DNA of 49,299 bases, taken from the NCBI RefSeq assembly GCF_013213975.1, contig NZ_JABSST010000012.1, positions 1-49,299 of the forward strand, read 5' to 3'. Below are positions 34,086 through 42,900 of the stretch, piece after piece. The translations under genes and the position numbers were made by a program. Each line of letters opens with the position of its first letter. The first letter of the stretch is position 1. A model generated the notes under the pieces. That model was not told the origin of the DNA, ran no database searches, and was given only the letters and a program-made list of their open reading frames with translations. Origin of the DNA: Winogradskyella sp. (GTDB lineage: Bacteria > Bacteroidota > Bacteroidia > Flavobacteriales > Flavobacteriaceae).

Positions 34086-35873
34086 CTAGTTAATACTATC
34101 ACCCCTTAACATTCGGAACTTTTTACGTGCCTCTATAAAATAAATACTGTCTTCAAACTCAAAAATGATTTTTTCATAGAGATGTTTAGCCTCTTCAGGT
34201 TTTGCTAAATGGGTGTTGTACAATTCTGCCAAATGATAGTGCGCATCGTCTGCAAGAATATCCTCCTTCCAATCCGAAATAATTTTTAGGTAATTAGCTT
34301 CTGCCTTGTTGTATAATTTTTTTCTTTCAAACAGTTTCGCTTGCTGAAACAAGGCTTGATCGGTAATGCTTTCTCCTTTGTGTTCGTCTAATATTTTATC
34401 TAGTAAGGTAATAGCACTATCAGTTTTATTTTGAAAAGCAAGCAAATCCGCTTTAGCATAATACGTAAGTGCTGTTTGTAAGCTATCCTCAAATTTGTTG
34501 TCTGAAATCAACAATTTTAAATCCAGTGCATCATTGGCAATGAGCTGTGAGGTCGATGATTTTAAAATTTTAAGCTGTGATTCTGCCCAGTCAAAATCTC
34601 CTTTGTAATAGCTGGTCTTTGCTACTTTATAACGTGCCTCTTGTGAAATAGTACTATTTTTTAGACTTAATTGAATTTGAGAATAAAAAATTAAAGCTTC
34701 ATTAAAACGTTCTTGAAGCACTAATATATCGGCTAGTAATAATTTTACTTTAGCTTCTTGGAACTCAGAAATGTTAAGCCTCATACTTTGTCTTAAGAAT
34801 GCAGTAGCACTGTCAGTATCCTTTTTATGGAAAGCCAAGAACTCACCATAAGACAATTGTAATGGTAAGGTGAGCTCTGATTTACCATAACTTTCAAACA
34901 AGTTCAGATAGGCGTTATTAATTCTGTTTAGTTCTTTTTCAGAATCCGAGTTTTTGGTGTCAATTTCAAGAATATATTGATGTGATGTTAATGCCGTACT
35001 TGCATCTTGAGTGGTTTCTAAGATGTAATTAAAAATGGATTTAGACGTTTCATCATCGTTATCATTTAGAGCCGTTATGGCAAGCTCAATGATCCGGTCT
35101 AAACTTTCAGGATTTCTTTTGTAAAGTGCTTTTTCTTGAATGAAAGATTTGTTATAGGCTTTTTCTTGAACATACAGCCAACTTAACAAATCATACCAAT
35201 ATGCACTTGGTTCTTGCTGAATTTTAATTAATAATAAGCGCCTAAGATAGGTGTTGTTTTCGTTTGATTTATTTTCAGAAATAAAATCACTAACGGCACG
35301 CTTAATATTGTTGAGATAATTAGGTCTAAACGCCACATACTCGATATAATTTTCAAACATTTTCTCAATGTCTCCTTGATCTCCATAAATTCTTGCCAAT
35401 TGAATATTATAATTTTTATCTGGAGTTAGAATTTTACCTTTATCATAAACACGAATGGCTTGATCTAGTAACGAATGGTCTTCAAACTTTTTGGCTATGC
35501 TATAAATGTAATTTGGCTGAGCATCCACATAGGCAATAGCTTCTTCATATAACAGCTCAGCCTGATTAATACTATCCTTTAATTGGTAGTTATAACCTAA
35601 TTCAACCAGTAAGGTTGGATTTCGCCGTTGGGTTAAACGTTGAGTAAGAAGACGTTCAGCGTCATCAAATTGTTCAAGTTGTTGATGGGTTTCTACAAGT
35701 TTATAAATGTATTTATAACTATAAGGTTTTTCGCGATTTAGATTCTCGTAAATAACGAGTGCTTTTTTAAATTCTCCTTTTTTATAGTAGCTGTCGGCGA
35801 GGACTTCACTATTCTGAGCATACCCAGAATAGAATCCAATTAAAACCGAAGCTATGAGGAGAATTTTTTTCAT
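34086..35873 (-). CDS. Exported tetratricopeptide repeat protein
   Basis: 595 aa from ATG 35873, chosen because it gives a signal peptide (KKILLIASVLIGFYSGYAQ); 25 extra residues of the longer frame are not signal-like. The rest is TPR and TPR-like helical repeats throughout, for example YYKKGEFKKALVIYENL and ALIFYSQIQLSLKNS, with a last set of TolA/YbgF-like repeats (ADDAHYHLAELYN, EEAKHLYEKIIFEF). Probable periplasmic scaffold, first gene of the TPR-DUF4286-63 aa-rsmA run. Function unknown. Confidence 0.88.
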   Translation of the reverse strand: MKKILLIASVLIGFYSGYAQNSEVLADSYYKKGEFKKALVIYENLNREKPYSYKYIYKLVETHQQLEQFDDAERLLTQRLTQRRNPTLLVELGYNYQLKDSINQAELLYEEAIAYVDAQPNYIYSIAKKFEDHSLLDQAIRVYDKGKILTPDKNYNIQLARIYGDQGDIEKMFENYIEYVAFRPNYLNNIKRAVSDFISENKSNENNTYLRRLLLIKIQQEPSAYWYDLLSWLYVQEKAYNKSFIQEKALYKRNPESLDRIIELAITALNDNDDETSKSIFNYILETTQDASTALTSHQYILEIDTKNSDSEKELNRINNAYLNLFESYGKSELTLPLQLSYGEFLAFHKKDTDSATAFLRQSMRLNISEFQEAKVKLLLADILVLQERFNEALIFYSQIQLSLKNSTISQEARYKVAKTSYYKGDFDWAESQLKILKSSTSQLIANDALDLKLLISDNKFEDSLQTALTYYAKADLLAFQNKTDSAITLLDKILDEHKGESITDQALFQQAKLFERKKLYNKAEANYLKIISDWKEDILADDAHYHLAELYNTHLAKPEEAKHLYEKIIFEFEDSIYFIEARKKFRMLRGDSIN

Positions 35874-35934
35874 ACAAGCATTTTTGTAAAGATAACAAAT
35901 GACAATTCTAGATAGTGTAAATGTTTTTATAAAA

Positions 35935-35963
35935 AAATGCCTAAACAAGGCGTTTAGGCATTT
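35935..35963 (-). terminator. Hairpin with T-run on the minus strand
   Basis: A perfect 12-bp stem (AAATGCCTAAAC / GTTTAGGCATTT) with a 5-nt loop. On the minus strand it is followed by seven T. It would end transcripts arriving from the micro-ORF region, upstream of the TPR gene. The 393-nt gap 35874-36266 holds this hairpin and the micro-ORF and otherwise shows nothing recognisable. Confidence 0.85.
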
Positions 35964-36066
35964 AGACCAGCAAAATAAATGTGCTATTAACCATTATTTG
36001 TCAAAAAAATATGATTCAATTACTTTGTCGTGGTTTCCTTACGTTTTTACGATTACTAGATCAAAA

Positions 36067-36135
36067 CTAAAATAAAACCTTGCTTACCATAACAACCAAT
36101 GTAATGAGTACTACAATGCGTTTTAAATTTTTCAT
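36067..36135 (-). CDS. Candidate 22-codon hydrophobic micro-ORF
   Basis: ATG at 36135 reads MKNLKRIVVLITLVVMVSKV-LF then TAG: a basic start followed by a single hydrophobic helix, too short for standard gene calls. About 100 nt downstream lies a strong hairpin with a T-run in the same direction, consistent with a short monocistronic or non-coding transcript. No good promoter is visible and no homologue is known to me. It may be a membrane micropeptide, a leader, or chance. Confidence 0.35.
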   Translation of the reverse strand: MKNLKRIVVLITLVVMVSKVLF

Positions 36136-36266
36136 AATTTAGTTAGTTCTATTTTGGGACGTTAAATTGCTTAAAAATAGAAAAAATAAACGAAGAAATA
36201 CAATTAAAATCGATAAAAAACACGATTTTTTAACAAATAGGTCAGAATATACGAATGATACCTGAC

Positions 36267-37538
36267 TTAAGAAATCATATCAAAACCTGTATATGGTACT
36301 AAAATTTCAGGTATTTTAATACCATTTTCGGTTTGGCAATTCTCTAATATTCCAGCGAGAACACGCGGTAGCGCTAATGAACTACCATTTAAAGTGTGAC
36401 AAAGTTCATTTTTACCGTCACTATTTTTAAATCGTAATTTTAAACGATTGGCTTGGAAAGTTTCAAAATTAGAAACCGAAGAAATTTCTAGCCAACGATC
36501 TTGTGCTGTTGAGAATACTTCAAAATCATAAGTTAAAGCCGAGGCAAATGTAACGTCACCACCACAGAGTTTTAATATTCTGTAAGGCAATTTTAACTCA
36601 TTAAGAATACCTTTGACGTGCGTAATCATGCTTTCAAAAGCTTCATAAGAATTATCTGGATGTTCAACTCTAATTATTTCAACTTTATCAAATTGATGTA
36701 ATCGATTAAGGCCTCTAACATGGGCTCCATAACTTCCCGCTTCTCTTCTAAAACAAGGGGTATAACCAGTAACACCTATTGGAAGATCACTTTCATTTAG
36801 AAGTGTATTTCTGAACAAATTAGTACCAGGAACTTCTGCTGTTGGTATGAGATATAAGTTATCTGCAGTGACATGATACATCTGTCCTTCTTTATCTGGT
36901 AATTGGCCAGTTCCAATCCCAGAGGCTTCATTTACTAAATGTGGTAATTGATATTCTGTATATCCTGCAGCCGTATTTTTATCTAAAAAAAAGGCAATCA
37001 AGGCACGCTGTAATTTTGCACCTTTACCTTTATATACTGGAAAGCCTGCACCTGTAATTTTATTACCTAATTCAAAATCAATAATATCGTATTTCTTAGC
37101 TAATTCCCAATGTGGTAAAGCGCCGTTATGAAGTTTTGGGATTTCACCTTCTCGATAGATTTCTTGGTTATCCTCATCTGAATTTCCTTCAGGCACAGAT
37201 TCATGAGGAACATTAGGAATTTTATATAAAAGTTCTGTCAACGCATCCGCCTTTTCATGTAGCGCTTGTTCCAAGTTCTTAACACCTTCTTTAAGCTGCG
37301 TAGTTTTTTCTTTAAGTAAATTGGCTTTTTGCGCTTCTCCAGATTTATATAAGTTACCTATGGCTTTGGATAAGGTATTGGATTCTGCTTTTAAAGAGTC
37401 TAGTTCTGTTTGAAGTGCTCTGCGTTCTTCATCTAGGGTAATGGCGTCATTAACCATTTGCTCAGCGTTAATGTTCCGCTTAGCAAGACCTTTAATTACG
37501 TCTTCTTTGTATTCTCTAATAAAAGCAACTTGTAACAT
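36267..37538 (-). CDS. serS: Serine--tRNA ligase
   Basis: 423 aa, usual length. An N-terminal long coiled-coil arm (about 30-105, EERRALQTELDSLKAESNTL) binds the tRNA-Ser extra arm. The class II core follows: GAGFPVYKGKGAKLQRAL, LIPTAEVPGTNLF, TPCFRREAGSYGAHVRGLNR and LCHTLNGSSLALPRVLAGILE. It charges tRNA-Ser and tRNA-Sec. Stands alone; a -7 box lies about 50 nt upstream. Confidence 0.98.
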   Translation of the reverse strand: MLQVAFIREYKEDVIKGLAKRNINAEQMVNDAITLDEERRALQTELDSLKAESNTLSKAIGNLYKSGEAQKANLLKEKTTQLKEGVKNLEQALHEKADALTELLYKIPNVPHESVPEGNSDEDNQEIYREGEIPKLHNGALPHWELAKKYDIIDFELGNKITGAGFPVYKGKGAKLQRALIAFFLDKNTAAGYTEYQLPHLVNEASGIGTGQLPDKEGQMYHVTADNLYLIPTAEVPGTNLFRNTLLNESDLPIGVTGYTPCFRREAGSYGAHVRGLNRLHQFDKVEIIRVEHPDNSYEAFESMITHVKGILNELKLPYRILKLCGGDVTFASALTYDFEVFSTAQDRWLEISSVSNFETFQANRLKLRFKNSDGKNELCHTLNGSSLALPRVLAGILENCQTENGIKIPEILVPYTGFDMIS

Positions 37539-37584
37539 ATCTCTGTTTTTGAATTAACGCCTACAAACGTTAAAAAAGAAGCCA

Positions 37585-37592
37585 CAAAAGTA
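37585..37592 (-). promoter_or_regulatory. Possible serS -7 box (TACTTTTG, minus strand)
   Basis: TAnnTTTG match about 50 nt before the serS ATG. No clear -33 box. Confidence 0.4.
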
Positions 37593-37615
37593 AAAAGAAT
37601 TTGAGCAGATAAAAA

Positions 37616-38923
37616 CTATTTTGAAGGCAATATCCAATCGTGATGTTTAAAATGATGCCATTCTTCATGGGCAAGGTCAACTTTAGGATCAATAAGTTGT
37701 TTTGAGCGCTTACCATTTACGCTTACGTAAGCACGAACAAAAACTTGAATAGCCTTTCCTTTTTCTTCGAAATCTTGCTTCAGATGCTGAGCAAATTGCC
37801 AAATTACATCTGGTTTTGTACTGGCTCCACGTTGTTGTTTCTTGGTTAAATAATCGTCAAGTTTTATAGGAATGAGTTCATTGGTGGCTTGGTCAATTAC
37901 ACGATAGCTTACACGACCACTTTTGGCACGTAGCATCATGCGCCAAGACAAACGATGACCTTCTTCTGTCCATAGGACGTTATCTTTAATAAAATGATGA
38001 CGTAAGGGCAAGGCAATGTGAATTAAAAAATATATTGAAAATAACCCTACGAAGAGGTTTTTGTAAGTCGGAATAATAATTTCATCCTGAGTGTAATATG
38101 TTTTTTGCTTTAGAAATAAATCTCTAATGGTTTTAGGCTCAAAAAAGAATAGGCTAAATGCTAAAGATAAATAAGGAAAAATACCAATTTGAAAGACTAT
38201 AGAATTAAATAAATGAAAGAAAATAGAGGCAAAAAAGGCAATCTTTCGAGTTGGCTTAAATAGTAGTAAGGGAATAATTAAGCCATCAAAAATAATACCT
38301 CCATAGGCAATGAAATAGTGAATAGACTTGTGCTGCAATAGTTCTCCAATTAAAGGGTAGTTGGCTTTACCTTTCATAAGAAGCGCAACAACAGAGGTAT
38401 CTAACCAATCGGGATAAAGCTTCGCAATAGAAGCATAAGTGTAGAGTATAAAAAGTTGAATAACGAATACCCACTTACACCAGCTCGGCATGGAAATTTG
38501 TTTTAAAGATGGATTTCGTTTTACATCTACAGAAGCATAGCGATTAGCAGGTAAAAATACCATTAGATAGCTCAGAATAAATAAGAGGTAATAATGGTTA
38601 TTGTAAGATGATTTCTGCATTAAATAAGTGGCTGTCCACATGGAAGCAAACATGAACATGCTAAAACGGTATTTATAACCAACCATTATGAGTAATCCAA
38701 AGATTCCCATGACGATATAATACACATACATCCAATCGCCAGGTAAGGGTTGAAGCCATTCAAATCCAATAAATGTAAAAGTAAATTCTGGTTCAATCAA
38801 AGTGCGTCGTACCCAACCCGTAAATACGGCACCAACAGATTCTAAAAAACATAACAGCCCGAAGATTATTCTGAAAACAATAAGACCTGAATTGTCAATA
38901 TGTTTAAATAAGAAGTTAGTCAT
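37616..38923 (-). CDS. HTTM domain membrane protein (vitamin K gamma-carboxylase-like)
   Basis: 435 aa from ATG 38923, which overlaps the end of ribF by 8 nt. The longer frame to 39010 runs inside ribF and lacks family features. It has many hydrophobic segments across residues 1-330 with the HTTM pattern: FRIIFGLLCFLES at the start, KSSYNNHYYLLFILSYLMVFLP, YASIAKLYPDWL and IGIFPYLSLAFSLFFFEP. A soluble C-terminal part follows (LRHHFIKDNVLWTEEGHRLSW). Flavobacterial HTTM proteins are relatives of gamma-glutamyl carboxylases; activity here is unproven. Confidence 0.85.
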   Translation of the reverse strand: MTNFLFKHIDNSGLIVFRIIFGLLCFLESVGAVFTGWVRRTLIEPEFTFTFIGFEWLQPLPGDWMYVYYIVMGIFGLLIMVGYKYRFSMFMFASMWTATYLMQKSSYNNHYYLLFILSYLMVFLPANRYASVDVKRNPSLKQISMPSWCKWVFVIQLFILYTYASIAKLYPDWLDTSVVALLMKGKANYPLIGELLQHKSIHYFIAYGGIIFDGLIIPLLLFKPTRKIAFFASIFFHLFNSIVFQIGIFPYLSLAFSLFFFEPKTIRDLFLKQKTYYTQDEIIIPTYKNLFVGLFSIYFLIHIALPLRHHFIKDNVLWTEEGHRLSWRMMLRAKSGRVSYRVIDQATNELIPIKLDDYLTKKQQRGASTKPDVIWQFAQHLKQDFEEKGKAIQVFVRAYVSVNGKRSKQLIDPKVDLAHEEWHHFKHHDWILPSK

Positions 38924-39824
38924 TAAGTGCTTCAATATAGTCGAGGGCTGCAGTCCTATCGTTTTTAAGTTGAGCCTTAAGTGCATCGACACTGTCAAAT
39001 TTTTGCTCACTTCTAAGTCGATTTAAAAACGCTATTCTAATGGTTTTGCCATACAAATCCTCATTAAAATCAAAAAAATGCACTTCTACAGATCTTGATT
39101 TACCATCAACCGTTGGGTTAGTTCCAATATTCATCATTCCGTAAACAAGCTCGTTATTATACGTTGAGCTCACCACATAAACGCCATCCCTTGGAATTAA
39201 TTTGTAAGTTTCTTTAATATGTATGTTTGCTGTTGGAAATGCGATTGTTCTTCCAAGGCCTTTTCCCTTAATTACTGTCCCAGAAATGAAGAAATTATAA
39301 CCCAGATATGAATTAGCTAATTCAACATTTCCATCATGTAATGCAGTTCTTATTTTAGTGGAACTTACAGTAACATCTTTAATGTCTTGTGCAGAAATCT
39401 CTTCGACTTTAAAATTAAATTCAGAAGCAAAATGTTTTAAATCGGTAATATTGGCTGTTCTGTTTTTACCAAAATGATGATCGTAACCAATGACAATGTG
39501 TGACAGATTAAGCTCATCAACCAATACTGATTTAACATAATCTCTGGCAGATAAATTCGCAAACTCTTGTGTAAATTCTTTAACAATAACTTCTTCTATA
39601 CCTTGGTTTTTTAGAAGCTCAACACGTTCTTCTATAGTATTTAGAAGTTTGACATCATGGTCCTTTCCTAGGACCATTCTTGGGTGTGGAAATAAGGTGA
39701 GAACCGATGGGATACATTTATTATCTTGGGCAATTTTTACAACCTTACCCAGGATTTTCTGATGTCCAAAATGGACGCCGTCAAAGGTTCCTATGGTGAT
39801 AATTTTTGATAAATTCTTAGTCAA
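38916..39824 (-). CDS. ribF: Bifunctional riboflavin kinase/FAD synthetase
   Basis: 302 aa. The FAD synthetase domain has ITIGTFDGVHFGHQKIL and VIGYDHHFGKNR with a HPRMVLG loop. The C-terminal riboflavin kinase domain has GKGLGRTIAFPTANIHI and NIGTNPTVDG, then VEVHFFDFNEDLYGKTI. It makes FMN and FAD from riboflavin and ATP. The HTTM gene begins inside its 3' end, so both are co-transcribed. Confidence 0.97.
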   Translation of the reverse strand: MTKNLSKIITIGTFDGVHFGHQKILGKVVKIAQDNKCIPSVLTLFPHPRMVLGKDHDVKLLNTIEERVELLKNQGIEEVIVKEFTQEFANLSARDYVKSVLVDELNLSHIVIGYDHHFGKNRTANITDLKHFASEFNFKVEEISAQDIKDVTVSSTKIRTALHDGNVELANSYLGYNFFISGTVIKGKGLGRTIAFPTANIHIKETYKLIPRDGVYVVSSTYNNELVYGMMNIGTNPTVDGKSRSVEVHFFDFNEDLYGKTIRIAFLNRLRSEQKFDSVDALKAQLKNDRTAALDYIEALND

Positions 39825-39927
39825 GCATTAAATTTTAAGGAAATTCTTGAATTTTTTAGTAATTCTATTACGCTTTGTTAAAAAAATCTTAAATTCGGGG
39901 AATTTTAATTTTCTACACAAAATACTT

Positions 39928-42900
39928 ATGAAAACAAAGCTACATTTTGTTTTGTCATTATCCATGTTTTTATCTGTGTTTTCTGTCTTTGCTCAACAGG
40001 GTTACTGGCAGAAATCGGATAAATCTACCTTAAATGGCAATAGCGAAAAGACACTTAATGAAAAATTTTATCAAACGTATCAATTAGATTTAGATGCGTT
40101 TAAAGCACAACTTGTAAACGCTCCTATGCGTTCTGCAACAATAACTAACTCTAATACGAACGTTTTCCTTCCTAATATCAAAGGAGAATTAGAGCAGTTT
40201 AGAGTAGTAGAAGCACCGGTTCTTTCTCAAGAATTATCAGAACTATACCCAGAAATTAAAACCTATCTAGGTTTTAGTACTGATCAACCAGGGGTAAGAG
40301 CACGATTTAGCGTCACTCCGCAAGGATTACAAACCATGGTGACGTATCCTGATGGTCCAATGAATTTTACGGTGCCATTAAGTAAAACAGACAACACCTC
40401 TTATATTGTATATACGAGAGAAGCGCGATCTGAAGTTGAAAAGACATTCGACTGTTCGGTAGAAGATGAGTTCTTGCGTATCGATACAAATGATCTGGGT
40501 AATAGAGATGCTGATGATCAGATTTTAAGAACATTCCGAATAGCTATTTCAACTAATGGAGAATATACAGAGTTCTGGGATGATGGAGATAACACCAACG
40601 GCGATGCACAAGCGGATGCTTTAGCGCAAGTGGTTTCTACTTTAAACCGAAGTAATGAAGTATTTGAAGTGGATATGGCCGTAACCTTTACATTGGTTAC
40701 AGGAACCGAAATAATTTATCCAGATCCAGCTTCAGATCCATATACGGGTGGATTTAATGCGCAGTTACAAGCTACACTAACATCAGTAGTTGGTGAATCC
40801 AATTACGATATTGGCCATTTATTTGCTTATGGTGGTAACAATGGAAATGCGGGATGCATTGGATGTGTATGTGTTGATGGACAAAAAGGTAGTGGATTTT
40901 CGTCGCATTCGTTCTTAGATAATGATGGTGGTCCATACATGTCAGACTTCTTTGATATTGATTATGTACCACATGAAATTGGGCACCAGATGGGTGGTAA
41001 TCACACTTGGTCATTTGGAAGTGAAGGCACAGGCGTAAATGCAGAGCCTGGCAGTGGTACCACTATTATGGGTTATGCAGGTATTACCGGTGCAGATGAT
41101 GTACAAGATCACTCGGACCCTTATTTCCACTACTATAGTATTTTACAAATACTTACTAATTTAGAAACAAGAACATGTTGGGATGGCACGGCCATCACAA
41201 ATAACCCACCAGTTGCTGATGCAGGATCTGATTATACAATTCCGACTGGCACAGCATTTGTTCTTAGAGGTACCTCCACAGATGCCGATGGTGGTGATAT
41301 CCATACTTATACTTGGGAACAAATTGACGATGGGGTTACGGGCTCAGGTAACTTTGGTCCAAATAAAGTAACTGGTCCAGTTTGGAGATCGAGACCTCCG
41401 AGTACCTCTCCGGATCGTTACATGCCAATAATAGAGCGTGTTGTGGCAGGACAATTATCAGAATCTAATCCAGTAGAAACGGTTGATAATTCGTCCTGGG
41501 AAACTGTTTCTGATGTTGGAAGAGCTTTAAACTTTGCCTTAACTGTAAGAGACCGTAGTGAAGCTAATGGTGTTGGACAAACTCCTCAAAGCGATTACGA
41601 TACCATGACCGTTAATGTGGAAGGTTCGGCAGGACCATTTGTAGTGACGTCACAAACAACGAATGTTACCTGGGATGCAGGGTCAACGCAAACTGTAACT
41701 TGGGATGTTGCAGGTACAGATGGCGGAGCTGTAAATACACCTACCGTAAACATCTTACTCTCAATAGATGGTGGATTTACATATCCTTTTGTAATGGCAA
41801 CAGATGTGCCTAATGATGGGTCGCACAATGTCACAGTGCCAATTACAGGAGGGGATTCTACCACTGCAAGGGTTAAAGTTGAAGGGAATAACAATATTTT
41901 CTATGCGATTAATTCAACAAACTTTTCACTTCAAGAGTCAGAGTTTGTTTTAAATGTTGCTGATACTTCTATTGATGTATGTACGCCAGATGATGTTGTT
42001 TACAATTTTACTTATAATACATTTTTAGGATTTACAGATGTCACTAATTTTAGTGCAACAGGTTTACCAGCAGGAACTACGGCTACCTTCTCCCCAACTT
42101 CAGCTTCGGCAGATGGTACAGATGTAACAGTTACAGTTTCTGGAACAGGAAGTTTGGCAGTTGGTAACTACCCATTTACCTTGGTAGGAACATCAGGTGC
42201 TTTAACACAGACCGTTGATGTAGATTTTAACGTCTATGATACAAATCTGGCAACCCTAAATTTGGTGTTTCCTGCGGATGGGGCTGTTGATGTAGATGCC
42301 ACTTCAATAACATTTACTTGGGATGCCGATTCTAATGCAACGGCATATGAAATAGATATCGCAACAGATTCTGGTTTTACAGCTATTGTTGCAGGCGCTG
42401 TGGTTAACGATCCTAGTTTTACAACAGCTAGTTTAGATGTTGTAACAGAATATTTCTGGAGAGTTAGAGGTGTCAATGATTGTGGTTCGGGTGCTTATTC
42501 AGAGGCAAGCTTTACTACAGCCAACATTATTTGTGGTAATTATGATTCAACAGATGGACCTATAGATATTCCAGATGCGAATACCTTTGGAATTAATTCC
42601 GTTATCAATGTGCCAACAACGGCCATTATAACAGATATTAATGTTACAGTTAATATAACACATCCTTGGACTGAAGATGTTACTATAAAACTTATTGCTC
42701 CTGATGGAACAGAGCTATTATTATCGGCTGGGAACGGTGCAGATGGTGACAACTATACAGATACAGTCTTTGATAGTGATGCCGGTACTCCAATCGGTGC
42801 AGGAACTGCTCCGTTTACTGGAAGTTTCCAACCAGAAGAAGACCTTGGCGCACTTAATGGAAGTTTTTCGGGAGGTGACTGGACGCTTAACGTTTCAGAT

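Noticed and set aside
39847-39927. 27-residue N-terminal extension of the metalloprotease from a TTG
   Set aside because: It precedes a perfect signal peptide starting at ATG 39928 and would bury it.
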